Positions 26,201 to 35,105 of a stretch of 64,000 nucleotides of DNA are shown one piece after another. The stretch lies in assembly GCF_003119195.2 (NCBI RefSeq), contig NZ_CP022254.1, forward strand, positions 789,501-853,500, written 5' to 3'. A program made the position numbers and the translations under genes. The notes beneath the pieces are model-generated. The model worked only from the letters and a program-made list of their open reading frames with translations. It did no database searches and was not told where the DNA came from. Numbering within the stretch: the first letter of the stretch is position 1; every line of letters starts with the position of its first letter. This stretch comes from Azospirillum baldaniorum (GTDB taxonomy: Bacteria; Pseudomonadota; Alphaproteobacteria; Azospirillales; Azospirillaceae).

Positions 26201-26685
26201 TCGACTACGGCTTCGGCCCGCAGCAGATCACGCTGAACCTCGGCCAGATCGGCAAGTCGGGCGGCGTCACCCAGTTCGCCGGCAACGAGATCAACGTGCG
26301 CGAGCTGGTGCAGGACGGCGCCTCGCGCGGCCAGTACAAGGAGGTGGTCTACGGCGACAACGGCGACGTGATCGTGAACTACGACAACGGCCGCAGCCGC
26401 GTCATCGGGCGCATTCCGGTGGTCACCTTCAACAACCCCAACGCCCTGCAGCGCGAGGCGGGCGGCGTTTACATCGAGACGGACGACGGTGGCCGGCCGA
26501 ACTTCAACGATCCCGACACCAACGGGGCCGGCGCGGTGGTCGCGAACAGCGTGGAATCCTCCAACGTGGACATCGCGGACGAGTTCACCAAGCTGATCGT
26601 CACCCAGCGCACCTACTCCGCCAACACCAAGATCGTCACGACCTCCGACGAGATGCTCCAGGAAGTCCTCGGCCTGAAGCGCTAA
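23251..26685 (+). CDS. flgE: Flagellar hook protein FlgE, greatly enlarged by internal repeats
   Basis: FlgE builds the flagellar hook. The N-terminus (SIFGSMTTAVLGLSAQS, HISDNIANASTVGYKRV) and C-terminus (ESSNVDIADEFTKLIVTQR, SANTKIVTTSDEMLQE) are typical rod/hook/filament axial-protein ends. The protein is 1144 aa, against about 400-700 aa for most hook proteins. The extra length is mainly six related segments beginning near residues 296, 413, 547, 631, 743 and 850; most start with an (I/V)GD-x-(Y/F) strand motif and end with a helix like LASQINA. They probably form outward-facing hook domains. Bases about 24060-25050 have looser codon use than the ends of the gene. GGAG lies 10 nt before the ATG and an RpoN promoter is upstream. 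flgK and flgL follow. Confidence 0.93.
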   Translation: MSIFGSMTTAVLGLSAQSKALGHISDNIANASTVGYKRVNTAFETLVLQSNERLHAPGGVTAAPVFMNNIQGNLTQVQSPTNAAIQGQGFFSVSKLSRGLTGPGQQGETVQTQTGTLNADNVYYTRVGDFELDKNRYLVNSAGFALNGWIVDDVTGQLKKDVVQPLQVNTLTDKPQSTNSITLGANLPATPTPGVPIPSSSIQVYDTQGNARTIQFNWRQDAANAWRLGIDAPGSSMQPVAGSFAGGAANMAAGSPVTGVTPVAQVSQVRVDGTTSVPPSSVTIGGRTNYYPDGTSQDNIRVGDTYTLNINGSAPITVAVTAANIGNFSSYQDVAAALMNQINAMSPALYQAKLDEKDNRKIIVETSGANPTQVEISGTFSNTTPQTSTISGPSTNSTGSASGDQRSTFTFSTAAIDVGDEFRITVAGTEFKTRVTSANIGTLQAAGGINGVVADLASQINAAVPPLGINALIGTATVPPGTANQLVLDGTAVTQSFTTTYGVTNADSRKNSITASTPVDYSVMVATPTQPATAALPEITQVTIPTTATLKVPDQYVVNVLGQEFKTTISYANINTLKDMDGVVDDLVAKINLAGLAVNASKNAAGHLVLTGTMNGTALNVSASSLDITGTDNVRVGDSYTVRVDGVPYAVSVTADNILTMGTYGGIANALAAQINSARPQAPVIASVVNSELKVTARNPGTAFKIDQEFSSGTATNNQVNGPTISAPTDSRGQRQEFSYPQTQIDIGDVYSVSIDGTPISVKVDKSNYGNFEDINGVLQELANRVNAANLNVVATATGGRLTLTHNTSTTGKFEAKASIQNATGSPGTLTASTTTSNVGGVPQSESVTLTGTPGDKGAEYTVTINDTPITYKTTGEETSMETIAASLANMVNKNTSLPVTASAEGSVLKLVAKTATSDPDKQFRLDPSAQAGTTPAHVLLNFGTDPDNVGTITSVSTAKVGTGTAVTSANQGLGADANVTFTVDYGFGPQQITLNLGQIGKSGGVTQFAGNEINVRELVQDGASRGQYKEVVYGDNGDVIVNYDNGRSRVIGRIPVVTFNNPNALQREAGGVYIETDDGGRPNFNDPDTNGAGAVVANSVESSNVDIADEFTKLIVTQRTYSANTKIVTTSDEMLQEVLGLKR

Positions 26686-26763
26686 GCGCGGTCCTGACCA
26701 CGCGGGCGGGCGCCCGATCCGCGCCCAGCCCGGCCTATCCCGCAGACGAAAGGTCCAACGACC

Positions 26764-28170
26764 ATGTCCCTCTTCGGCGCCCTCGGCAGCGCGACGGCCA
26801 GCCTCCGTGCGGTCCAGGCCCAGGTGAAGCTGGTCTCGGACAACGTCGCCCGCGCCGACGACCCCACCCGCACCCGGCACACCGTGTCGAACGTGCTGGA
26901 TTCCAACGGGTTCGTCCTCACCTCCCAATACCGCCGCGAGGTCGATTCCGCCCTGCTCAGCCAGGTGCAGGACCTGACCGCGCGCGAGGGCTCGTCGGCC
27001 ACCAAATCGTCCTACATGCAGCAGCTGGGCGACCTGCTGCGCACGACCAGCGGCAAGCCGCAGCTGAACCAGTACGCCGAGGCCTTCCAGACCGCCTGGA
27101 AGGCGGTGGAGACCTCCCCGGAAAGCGAGGTCGCGCAGTACCAGCTGGTCCAGGCCGCCGACACCTTCGCGCGCGAGATCAATCGCGTGTCCCAGGGCGT
27201 CGAGGACATGGACCGCGAGATCCAGGGCGACCTCAGCCAGTCGGTCGGCGAGGTGAACCGGCTGCTGAAGGAAATCGAGAGCATCAACAACAACATCGTT
27301 TCGCTGCAGGGCTACGGCTCGGCCGGCAACGAGGTGGCCGACAAGCGCGACGGGCTGATCCGCGAGCTGAGCACCTATGTCGGCGTGCGCACGATGGCCC
27401 GCCCGGACGGCCGCATTGCCGTCTTCACCCCCACGGGGCTGGCGCTGGTCGACAGCCAGGCGGCAAATCTTTCCTACGAGGGCGGCAATATCAACCTGAC
27501 GGTGGGCAATCAAGTCACCAACGTCAACCAGCACCTGAAGGAAGGCAAGGTCGCCGCCCTGATGAACCTGCGCGCCGACGGCTCGACCGCCAACCCGCCG
27601 CAGGCGGCCAGCGCCGACCCGACCACCGAGGTGATCCGCAAGCTGCGCTCGCAGCTCGACGCCTACGCGCAGATGTTCACCGGCTCCACCAAGCCCGGCG
27701 AGCCCACCAGCTTCCGCGACGCCTACGATCAGGCCAAGACGGTGCCGGGCGAGGAAGGCACGCAGTTCTTCATGGGCAACGACCGCTTCACCATCCACGT
27801 GAACGAGAACCTGCTGAACAACACCAAGAAGCTGAAGAGCGCGGCCGTCAAGGACGTGGTCACGGCGCTCAGCGCCACTGGCCGCAGCTTCCAGTCCGAC
27901 GGGCTGAAGCTGGAGGGCGCGTCCTTCAGCTCCATCACCAGCAACATCACCGGCGGCTGGATGTCCGCGGCCAAGACCGCGATGGACAAATCCTCGCTGG
28001 ACAAGGACTCCCGCCAGATCCTGGAGGAGCGCTACCACGCGACGACCGGCGTCAACATCGACGAGGAAATCGCGAATCTGCAGCAGCTCCAGACCTCCTA
28101 CGCCGCGTCGGCACGGGTCATGCAAGTGGCCAACACGATGTTTGACGCGCTGGAGGCGATCGTCCGATGA
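26764..28170 (+). CDS. flgK: Flagellar hook-associated protein 1 FlgK
   Basis: FlgK forms the first junction layer between hook and filament. The 468-aa protein has an axial-protein N-terminus (LFGALGSATASLRAVQAQVKLVSDNVA), the FlgK helical region with VNRLLKEIESINNNIVSLQG and NEVADKRDGLIRELSTYV, and a C-terminus with GVNIDEEIANLQQLQTSYAASARVMQ, which is the classical FlgK end. The usual N-terminal ANASTPGY-like turn is replaced by ADDPTRTRHT, so that loop is atypical. An AAAGG sequence stands about 8-12 nt before the ATG. Its end overlaps flgL by 4 nt. Confidence 0.93.
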   Translation: MSLFGALGSATASLRAVQAQVKLVSDNVARADDPTRTRHTVSNVLDSNGFVLTSQYRREVDSALLSQVQDLTAREGSSATKSSYMQQLGDLLRTTSGKPQLNQYAEAFQTAWKAVETSPESEVAQYQLVQAADTFAREINRVSQGVEDMDREIQGDLSQSVGEVNRLLKEIESINNNIVSLQGYGSAGNEVADKRDGLIRELSTYVGVRTMARPDGRIAVFTPTGLALVDSQAANLSYEGGNINLTVGNQVTNVNQHLKEGKVAALMNLRADGSTANPPQAASADPTTEVIRKLRSQLDAYAQMFTGSTKPGEPTSFRDAYDQAKTVPGEEGTQFFMGNDRFTIHVNENLLNNTKKLKSAAVKDVVTALSATGRSFQSDGLKLEGASFSSITSNITGGWMSAAKTAMDKSSLDKDSRQILEERYHATTGVNIDEEIANLQQLQTSYAASARVMQVANTMFDALEAIVR

Positions 28171-30245
28171 GCTCCGTCACTCAAGTCAGCAGCTACGCCA
28201 AGTATCTTGGCCTGGTTCGCAACCTGACCAACGGCCAGAACAAGGTGGACACGCTCTCGGAGCAGTTGACCACCGGCAAGAAGTCCACCGATCTGAACGC
28301 CTACGGGGCCGAGACGCAGAAGCTGCTTGCCCTGCGCGCCGAGCTGACCCAGCGCGAGTCCTATGTCCAGAACATCAACACCGCGTCGCCGCGCGTGAAG
28401 GCGACCGACACGGTGCTGAACAGCCTGGAAAAGCTGGCCACGGACTGGCAGAGCAGCAACCTGATGCCGTTCCAGCCGGGACCGGCCACCGTCACCTCCC
28501 CCTTCAACAGCAATCCCGACGCGCTGAAGCTGACGGTCAACGGCGACAAGTCCACCTTCACCCAGAACGCCCGCTACACCGTGACCTCCACCCCCTCGAA
28601 GGATGGCGTCAACGGATCGTTCGACGTGACGGTGACCGACGGGCTGGGCGGCAAGACCACCCGCACCATCAATCTGAAGACCGTGCCCCCCAGCGACGGC
28701 GGCGGCTACAACTTCAAGATCGACGGCGGGCCCGGCGGGGGCGCGGTGCTGAACCTCAGCTTCGACCAGCTCACCGCGGCGTCGAGCAGCACCTTCAACG
28801 TGAGCTGGCCCCAGGCCAACGACATGCGCGACCGGGTCGAGGGCGCGCTGCGCGACATCCAGCAGCTTCTGAACGAGCAGTTCGGCGACCGCTACCTGTT
28901 CGCCGGATCGCGCTACGGCACCGAGCCGGTCGGCGACCTGCTGGCCCAGCCGCAATCCACCCGCGTGACGCTGAACGGGTCGATGGTCAACGCCGACGAT
29001 TACTTCGAGGTGTCGATCGACGGCAAGCCCTTCGGCTATCAGGTCCAGCCGGGCGATCCGAAGACCGTCACCTTCGTCGCCAGCACGCTGAACAGCCTGA
29101 TCCAGTCGGCCAATCCGAAGCTGCCGATCATCGCATCCGCCGCCAACGGGGTCATCTCGTTGATCAGCGAGGACCCGAGCCAGAAGTTCGACGTGCAGGC
29201 GCGCGTCCAGAACTCGATGAGCATCGACAATTCGATGACGGCGCCGACCACCACCCAGGCGGCCACCCTGCCGGCGCCCGCCGGCACCGGGCTGAAGCAG
29301 ATCGACAGCTTCGCGCTGACCGGCGACGGCGTGGACATCGGCGACACCTACGAGATCAACGTCACCGTCGGCGACCCGGACGACCCCTTCAACCGGAAAT
29401 ACTATTCGGAACACCCGGACGAGCCGGAGGATCTGCCGCCCTACCAGCAATACACGGTCCGCTACACGGTCACGGAGAAGGACTACAACAACGGCGTCAC
29501 CGACGTGTCGAAGGTGGCCGACATGCTGCGCACCGAGCTCACGAAGACCAGCCCCGTGCCGCCGCTGGACATGAGCGCGGTCCTCGGCGACCTCGGCAAA
29601 GGGCCGACCATCACGTTGACCGGCAACAGCACGATGGACCCGAACCATCCGTCGCGCGTGCAGCAGTTCACCACCTCGGTGCGGGCGGTCAACGGCCAGA
29701 TCGACAACACCATCTCGGTCGCGACCTTGCCGTCGCAGGCCGACGCGCTGACCGACCTGCCCTATGTGGACCCGCCGGACCTGCCCTTCTACGATTCGGA
29801 ATACATGTCGAACCGGAAGAACAGCAAGGCGTGGGACAAGGCCGCGGTCACCATCGACGACGGCCAGACGCTGACCTACGGCGTCACCAGCGACGACCGC
29901 GCCTTCCAGAAGCTGGTCGCCGCCTTCCGCATGGCCCACGTCGCCGCGTCCAACCCCGGCAAGTACGAGGAGTACATCACCAAGTCGCGGGAGCTGATGG
30001 CCCAGGCCAAGGACGAGGTGCGCTCGGTCCACTCCAAGGTGGCGTCCGACCTCGCGACGCTGGAGGAGAAGAAGACCGCCCACACCACCGCCTCGGCCAC
30101 GGTGGTCGAGCGCATCGCCGGCATCGAAGGCATCGACGAGACCGAGGTGGCGGCCCGCCTGCGCACTTCCATGAACGCCCTGGAGGCCGCCTACACGGTC
30201 GCCGGGCAGCGCCAGAAGCTGTCGCTGCTGAATTACATCGCCTGA
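28167..30245 (+). CDS. flgL: Flagellar hook-associated protein 3 FlgL, enlarged
   Basis: FlgL is the second junction protein, placed between FlgK and the filament. The 692-aa protein has a flagellin-like N-terminus (NLTNGQNKVDTLSEQLTTGKK) and C-terminus (RTSMNALEAAYTVAGQRQKLSLLNYI), and the FlgL block QQLLNEQFGDRYLFAGSR. It is about twice the usual FlgL length. The middle contains modules like those of FlgE, for example near residue 276 (ADDYFEVSIDG) and near 388 (GVDIGDTYEINV). The ATG overlaps the flgK stop (ATGA), showing translational coupling. The operon ends at a strong terminator at 30297-30332. Confidence 0.9.
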   Translation: MSSVTQVSSYAKYLGLVRNLTNGQNKVDTLSEQLTTGKKSTDLNAYGAETQKLLALRAELTQRESYVQNINTASPRVKATDTVLNSLEKLATDWQSSNLMPFQPGPATVTSPFNSNPDALKLTVNGDKSTFTQNARYTVTSTPSKDGVNGSFDVTVTDGLGGKTTRTINLKTVPPSDGGGYNFKIDGGPGGGAVLNLSFDQLTAASSSTFNVSWPQANDMRDRVEGALRDIQQLLNEQFGDRYLFAGSRYGTEPVGDLLAQPQSTRVTLNGSMVNADDYFEVSIDGKPFGYQVQPGDPKTVTFVASTLNSLIQSANPKLPIIASAANGVISLISEDPSQKFDVQARVQNSMSIDNSMTAPTTTQAATLPAPAGTGLKQIDSFALTGDGVDIGDTYEINVTVGDPDDPFNRKYYSEHPDEPEDLPPYQQYTVRYTVTEKDYNNGVTDVSKVADMLRTELTKTSPVPPLDMSAVLGDLGKGPTITLTGNSTMDPNHPSRVQQFTTSVRAVNGQIDNTISVATLPSQADALTDLPYVDPPDLPFYDSEYMSNRKNSKAWDKAAVTIDDGQTLTYGVTSDDRAFQKLVAAFRMAHVAASNPGKYEEYITKSRELMAQAKDEVRSVHSKVASDLATLEEKKTAHTTASATVVERIAGIEGIDETEVAARLRTSMNALEAAYTVAGQRQKLSLLNYIA

Positions 30246-30255
30246 AGCGGCGATG

Positions 30256-30285
30256 GTTCCCTCCCCTTCGACGAGGGGAGGGAAC
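30256..30285. repeat. Short palindromic element after flgL
   Basis: A perfect 12-bp stem (GTTCCCTCCCCT and its complement) with a 6-nt loop, of the same CCCTCCCC family as the elements in and around the cob genes. It lies just before the terminator between convergent flgL and flaF. Confidence 0.7.
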
Positions 30286-30296
30286 AGCCACCACAT

Positions 30297-30332
30297 AAAA
30301 AAACCGGCGCCCCGAAGGGCGCCGGTTTTTTT
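30297..30332. terminator. Bidirectional intrinsic terminator between flgL and flaF
   Basis: A 16-bp perfect stem including its A/T ends (left arm 30297-30312, loop CGAA, right arm 30317-30332) with seven A on one side and seven T on the other. It can stop transcripts from both flgL and the opposing flaF gene. Confidence 0.92.
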
Positions 30333-30351
30333 CATTTGAAGCGCGTGGATC

Positions 30352-30825
30352 TCAGATCGAGATCCGCAGCGACTGGCGCGGCGGCTGGCCGTCCGGAGCG
30401 GAAACCGGCGGAGCCATCGGGGCGCGCGCCGCCTGCGGAGCCGGTGCCGGCTGGCCCTGGACGGGCGCATCGGGGCGGGCGGTCAGGCCGCTGGCCACCG
30501 AGCGGTTGATGCTGATGAGAGTCTCCAGCTTCGACACGTCAAGGTCGATCAGCCGGGCCATGGTCTCGCGGTCGACCAGCAGCGACAGGGCGGCGATGTT
30601 GGTCCGCACCTCCGGCGGGTGGCCGCAATCGTCCTCGGTCATCGCGGCCTGGAAGATCGTCCACAGGCGCTGGTTCAATTGCAGGGCGCCGCGGAGCGTC
30701 TCTTCGTTCACGGGGCTGCGCCCGGCATCGATCAGGCGCCGCGACGCCTCCGCCAAAGCCCAGGCCTCGACATCACGGGGATTGTCGGAGGTCGGCTTGT
30801 TCGCGTATGTCGGTGTCGGCTTCAT
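30352..30825 (-). CDS. flaF: Flagellar biosynthesis regulator FlaF
   Basis: FlaF is an alphaproteobacterial protein that promotes flagellin production and acts together with FlbT. The 157-aa protein has the FlaF helical pattern: NPRDVEAWALAEASRRLIDA, LRGALQLNQRLWTIFQAAM, and the C-terminal LISINRSVASGL. The last 45 residues are a Pro/Ala-rich tail not typical of the family. flbT and flagellin genes are not in the window. It converges on flgL with a shared bidirectional terminator, and its own promoter must lie in the gap 30826-30917, where I see no clear motif. Confidence 0.85.
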   Translation of the reverse strand: MKPTPTYANKPTSDNPRDVEAWALAEASRRLIDAGRSPVNEETLRGALQLNQRLWTIFQAAMTEDDCGHPPEVRTNIAALSLLVDRETMARLIDLDVSKLETLISINRSVASGLTARPDAPVQGQPAPAPQAARAPMAPPVSAPDGQPPRQSLRISI

Positions 30826-30917
30826 TCCAAACCCTCGGGACAGGCCGCCGGACAGAGCAATGCTGAATCAGGTCCGGACGAAATGGATTGTCAGCGATCC
30901 TTCAATCCTTGTCAACT

Positions 30918-31961
30918 TTAGGGACCTGTCTCCGGTGATTTGCAAGGATTTGTCACGACTTCACGGCAGTCCGGCATTAGAGGGGCCGGCATTAGAGGGG
31001 CCGGCATTGTCGAGTCCGGCGTCGCCGCCTCCAGCAGTTCTCCCGCCGCCTGTTCGACCGCTTCCACGGAAATGCCGTCCATCAGGCCGGCGGCCTGCGG
31101 ATCGGCCTTCTGACGGGCCAGAAGCTCGGACCGCTGAACCCGGCTGATCACCGTGCGCGCCGCCACGCCCCAAGGGCCGTAGGTCTCGGGAAAACCCGGC
31201 CCGAACAGCCCGACGGTCGGCGTGCCGGCGGCGGCGGCGATGTGCATCAGGCCGGAATCGTTGCCGACGTAGAGCGCCGCCCGGCGCACGCAGGCCGCCG
31301 CGGCCATCGGGTCGGTGCGCCCGGTCAGGTCGATGGCCCGTTCGCCCAGCGCATCCAGAACCGGCCGGGCGCGTTCGCGTTCCGGCCCGGCGGCGAGGAC
31401 GGCGACGCGCCGGCCGGACAGCCGCCCGCCGGGACCGGTCAGCCGCGCGGCAAGCTCGGCGAAGCGGTCCGCCGGCCACTCCTTGCCGGTCCAGTTCGCG
31501 GTCGGACCGATCGCCAGGAACGGCTCCCCGCCGCCCGGCAGCAGCCGGTCGGCCTCCGCCTCCGCCGCCGCGTCGATCCACAGGCGGGGCGACGGCGGCG
31601 GCGACAGGCCAAGCACCCGTCCGATCTCCTCCACCTTGTGGAGATGCGGGGCGCGGGCGTGGAAGAAACGGCGCTTCGCCAGCACCAGACGGCCGACCGC
31701 GGAGTTGCGCAGATCGACCACCAGATCCCAGCGCGTGCCGACGCAGGCCCGCCACAGGTCGACCCAATGCCGCGCCCAGGCCCGCTTCGGCATGGGAATC
31801 AGCCGCTCCAGCCCCGGAACGGAACGGAACAACGGCGCCGGCAGGGGGCCGCAGGCGATGGTGAGCGCGGCGTCGGGGTGAAGCGCCGTCAGATGGGCCA
31901 GCAGGCCGGTGGACAGGACCCCGTCGCCCAGACGGTTGGAGGTGATGAACAGGATGCGCAA
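30918..31961 (-). CDS. Glycosyltransferase family 9 protein (heptosyltransferase-like)
   Basis: This 347-aa protein resembles ADP-heptose:LPS heptosyltransferases: N-terminal ILFITSNRLGDGVLSTGLL, middle FLAIGPTANWTGKEWP, and C-terminal LYVGNDSGLMHIAAAAGTPTVGLFGP. It probably adds a sugar to the LPS core or another surface acceptor. The best start is TTG at 31961, with a GAGGAG-type site about 11 nt upstream and homology beginning at once; the open frame continues upstream but only antisense to sequence of lptF. It follows lptF by 16 bp, which supports an LPS role. The C-terminal tail contains a 15-bp tandem repeat giving MPAPLMPAPLMP. Confidence 0.82.
   Translation of the reverse strand: MRILFITSNRLGDGVLSTGLLAHLTALHPDAALTIACGPLPAPLFRSVPGLERLIPMPKRAWARHWVDLWRACVGTRWDLVVDLRNSAVGRLVLAKRRFFHARAPHLHKVEEIGRVLGLSPPPSPRLWIDAAAEAEADRLLPGGGEPFLAIGPTANWTGKEWPADRFAELAARLTGPGGRLSGRRVAVLAAGPERERARPVLDALGERAIDLTGRTDPMAAAACVRRAALYVGNDSGLMHIAAAAGTPTVGLFGPGFPETYGPWGVAARTVISRVQRSELLARQKADPQAAGLMDGISVEAVEQAAGELLEAATPDSTMPAPLMPAPLMPDCREVVTNPCKSPETGP
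30971..31009. repeat. 15-bp tandem repeat in the 3' end of the GT9 gene
   Basis: The unit CCGGCATTAGAGGGG occurs twice exactly (30971-30985, 30986-31000), and a third partial unit follows. Because the unit is a multiple of three, copy changes would alter only the protein tail length. Confidence 0.8.
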
Positions 31962-31977
31962 GAGCCGGCCCGCCTCC

Positions 31978-33099
31978 TCAGCCCGCCGCCGCTTCGCCGC
32001 CGGGCGGCACGCGCCGCCGCAGGTTGCGCGACAGTATCCAGGCCGCCGGCGCCAGAGCGGCCACCGGCAGCACATACATCAGCGGCACCAGCACGGTCAC
32101 CTTGGCGGCGAGGCTGGACAGGCCGAGGACGGCGGACTGGATCGCCATCACGACCAGCACCGCGGTGGTCACGCGCACCGACTGGCCGCGCCGGTTGAAC
32201 TCGCCCGACAGCAGGCAGGCCAGCGCCACCATGGTGTAGGCCAGCGCCAGCAACGGCGAGGACAGGCGGTGATGCAGCTCCGCCAGAAGATCGCGCATCA
32301 TCTTCGTATCGCTGGCCAACTCGGGCGACGGGTGCAGCAACTCGTCGGTGGAGCGCTCGCGGGCGTCCGGATAGCGCTCGCCGCTGGCGCTGCTCAGCAC
32401 CTTCAGGTCCACCGCGTAGCGTTCGAAGAAGAGTTGGGACAGGCGGTTGGTCTTGCGGTCCAGCTCCTGCCGGTTGCCGTTGTAGACGACGAAGCGCGCA
32501 CCCTCCGACCCGGTCAGCATCACCGCCCGCTCACCCATGATGGTCACCGGCTTCTCCGGAACGCGCCCGTCATGGATGATCACGTTGTGCAGGTTGGCGT
32601 CGCTGTCGCGCTCGCGCACGAAGACGCTGAAGCGGTCGCCGACCTCGTTGAACACGCCTTCGCGCAGGAACAGCTGCGAATAGTCGCTGCGCACGGCGTA
32701 TTCCATGCGCACCAGTTCCTGATGGGCGGCGGGCGTCAGCCAGAGGTTCAGCACATAGACCACCACCGTCACGCCGAAGGCCAGCAGCATCGCCGGCGCG
32801 GCCAGCGCGAAGGGGCCGACGCCGGCGGCGCGCATCACCACCAGCTCGCTGTCGGTCGCCAACCGGTTGTAGGTGAACAGCACCGCCCCGACCAGCGCCA
32901 GCGGCAGCACGATGCCGAGGAAGGTCGGCACCGTCAGGATGAGAAGCCACAGGAACACCCGCATCGGCGCCCCGGCCTCCACCACCATCTCGATCAGCCG
33001 CAGAGACTGGCTCAGCCAGATCGTCAAGGTCAGGCCGGCCGTGGAATACAGGAGGGCGATCAGAAGATTGCGGAAGAGATAGCGTTGCAGTCGGTTCAT
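31978..33099 (-). CDS. lptF: LPS export ABC transporter permease LptF
   Basis: LptF is one of the two inner membrane permeases of the LptB2FG complex, which extracts LPS from the inner membrane. The 373-aa protein has the YjgP/YjgQ layout: RYLFRNLLIALLYSTAGLT at the start, two further transmembrane segments ending near residue 115 (VPTFLGIVLPLALVGAVLF, ELVVMRAAGVGPF), a beta-jellyroll periplasmic region, and three C-terminal transmembrane segments (about 270-350). The ATG at 33099 begins at MNRLQRY as in homologues; an ATG two codons upstream is equally open. lptG, usually its immediate neighbour, is not seen; a GT9 gene follows instead. Confidence 0.88.
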   Translation of the reverse strand: MNRLQRYLFRNLLIALLYSTAGLTLTIWLSQSLRLIEMVVEAGAPMRVFLWLLILTVPTFLGIVLPLALVGAVLFTYNRLATDSELVVMRAAGVGPFALAAPAMLLAFGVTVVVYVLNLWLTPAAHQELVRMEYAVRSDYSQLFLREGVFNEVGDRFSVFVRERDSDANLHNVIIHDGRVPEKPVTIMGERAVMLTGSEGARFVVYNGNRQELDRKTNRLSQLFFERYAVDLKVLSSASGERYPDARERSTDELLHPSPELASDTKMMRDLLAELHHRLSSPLLALAYTMVALACLLSGEFNRRGQSVRVTTAVLVVMAIQSAVLGLSSLAAKVTVLVPLMYVLPVAALAPAAWILSRNLRRRVPPGGEAAAG

Positions 33100-33240
33100 G
33101 TGCATGCGTCACGGGGGAGTCCGGCGAGAAGCTGACGGGCTCGGGCGTCCGGGTCAAGTGCTGATCTGGAAAGAGACCCGGCGCACCGAACTTTTGCGTC
33201 GCCCCGTTGCGTCGCCCCTCTGCTCACCCGGACCACCGCA

Positions 33241-34953
33241 TCAGGCGGTGCGCACCGCCGACAGGAACACCTCCACCTTGCTGCGCAGGCCGTCCGCCTG
33301 ATCGGACAGCGATCCCGCGGCCTCCAGCACGTTGCGGGCGGCGCTGCCGGTCTCGCTGGCCGCCCGGTTCACGTCGGCGATGTTGGAGGTCACGTCCTGC
33401 GTGCCGACGGCCGCCTGCTGGATGTTGCGGGCGATCTCCCGCGTCGCTGCCTGCTGCTGCTCCACCGCCGCGGCGATGGTCGAAGCGACCTCGCTGATTC
33501 GCCCGATGGTGCCCATCACGTCGCCGATCGAGGCCACCGCCCCCTCGGTCTCGCTGCGGACGGAGACGATCTTCGCGGCGATCTCGTCGGTGGCGCGGGT
33601 GGTCTGGTCGGCCAGCGCCTTCACCTCCGCCGCCACGACGGCGAAGCCCTTGCCCATCTCGCCGGCCCGCGCCGCCTCGATGGTGGCGTTCAGCGCCAGC
33701 AGCCGGGTCTGGGAGGCCACCTGGGTGATCAGGTCGATCACCGCGACGATCTCCGCCGAGGCGGTGGCAAGGCTGCGCATCGCCTGGTCGGCCCGCTCGG
33801 CCTTGTGCACCGCCTCGTCGGCGATGGCCGTGCTGCTGGCGACCTGCCGGCCGATTTCCTGGACCGAGGCGGCCAGCTCCTCGGTCGCGGTGGCGACGGT
33901 CTGCACGTTGGCGCTGGCCTGCTCCGACGCGCCGGCCACGGTCACCGACTGGCGGGTGGTCTGCTCCGCCGTCGCGGCGAGCTGGCTGGCCGTCGCCTTC
34001 ATCTGCACCGCGGCGGCGGACACCGAGCCGAGCACGGCCGCCGCCTCGCGGTCGAAGCGGCCGGTCAGTTCCTCGATGGCGCGGGCGCGGCGAGCGCGGA
34101 CATCCTGCTCCGCGTGCTCGCGCTCCGCGGCCTGTCGCGCGGCGATCATGTTGTCCTTGAAGACCAGCACGGCCTTGGCCATCTGCCCGATCTCGTCGCC
34201 CCGCCCTGTGGCCGGAACAGGAGTCGCGGAGTCGCCGTCGGCCAGCCGCCGCATCGCCTCGGTCATGGCGCCCAGCGGCCGCACGATGGAGCGCGAGGTC
34301 AGCAGGATCGCCGCCGCCGCGGTCAGCAGCCCCAGGGTCAGCAGAACCGCCTGGATCATCACCAGACGGTCGGCCCCCTGGATCATTCCCGCCGTGTCGG
34401 CCTGCAGCAGGGCGCGCTGGCGCGGGATCAGGCCGCTGGCGTCGTTGGAGCGGGCGTCGCCGACCAGCAGGCTCATCACCTGGTTGGCGCGCGGGATCGC
34501 GTCATCGTTCAGGGAGTTCAGCGCCCCCATCTGGTCGCCGATGGTGCCCAGCGATTCCGCCATGTCCTGATCGCGGCGCAGATGGTCGAGCAGCGGCTTC
34601 ACCGCTTCCCAGGTGGCCCGCACCTGCGGATCGGTCCAGCGCGGCGACAGGCCGTCCATCTCCTGGCGGAGGGCGTCGATGCGGTCCCAGGCGACGTTGC
34701 GCTCCTGCTTCAGGTCCTCGCGGTTGGTCAGCAGATAGCCCTGCATGGCCGCGTTGGTGGCGGTGACGGACGCGACGATGCCCTGCCCGGCCAGCGCCGT
34801 CGGCATGCGGACATCGGCCACCAGACGGCTGAGCGTCTTCCCGTTGTCGGTCAGCAGCAGGCCGGTGCCGACCGTCACCACCAGCACCGCGATCACCGCC
34901 GCGAAGCCGATGGACAGCCGCTGGCCAATCCGCAGATTGCCGAGTGCCTTCAT
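33241..34953 (-). CDS. Methyl-accepting chemotaxis protein
   Basis: A 570-aa transmembrane chemoreceptor. Seen in order are a first transmembrane helix at about residues 11-34, a helical periplasmic sensing region of about 160 residues, a second helix at about 198-222, a HAMP domain ([19 protein letters not shown]), and the signalling domain with its hairpin tip ([24 protein letters not shown]). No C-terminal receptor-modification tether of the NWETF type is present. The start is the ATG before [12 protein letters not shown], with GGAGG 6 nt upstream; the longer frame lacks support. The ligand is unknown. Confidence 0.92.
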   Translation of the reverse strand: MKALGNLRIGQRLSIGFAAVIAVLVVTVGTGLLLTDNGKTLSRLVADVRMPTALAGQGIVASVTATNAAMQGYLLTNREDLKQERNVAWDRIDALRQEMDGLSPRWTDPQVRATWEAVKPLLDHLRRDQDMAESLGTIGDQMGALNSLNDDAIPRANQVMSLLVGDARSNDASGLIPRQRALLQADTAGMIQGADRLVMIQAVLLTLGLLTAAAAILLTSRSIVRPLGAMTEAMRRLADGDSATPVPATGRGDEIGQMAKAVLVFKDNMIAARQAAEREHAEQDVRARRARAIEELTGRFDREAAAVLGSVSAAAVQMKATASQLAATAEQTTRQSVTVAGASEQASANVQTVATATEELAASVQEIGRQVASSTAIADEAVHKAERADQAMRSLATASAEIVAVIDLITQVASQTRLLALNATIEAARAGEMGKGFAVVAAEVKALADQTTRATDEIAAKIVSVRSETEGAVASIGDVMGTIGRISEVASTIAAAVEQQQAATREIARNIQQAAVGTQDVTSNIADVNRAASETGSAARNVLEAAGSLSDQADGLRSKVEVFLSAVRTA

Positions 34954-35105
34954 TCGTTCCTCCCATGCAGCACCCTTATCGGACGCTTGTTTTCTCGACC
35001 GGACGTTGCTGTGTCGGTCGTTGCCCTTATCTGGGAACGAATGATGGGCCAACAAACATTAAAGGAGTGTTTCCAGCACCAAGGCCGCCTGATGCGAACG
35101 GCCGG

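Noticed and set aside
24577..28125. A long open frame of over 1100 codons on the minus strand, antisense to flgE and flgK
   Set aside because: It is a by-product of high GC content and codon bias in the flagellar genes; the translation is low-complexity and matches no family.
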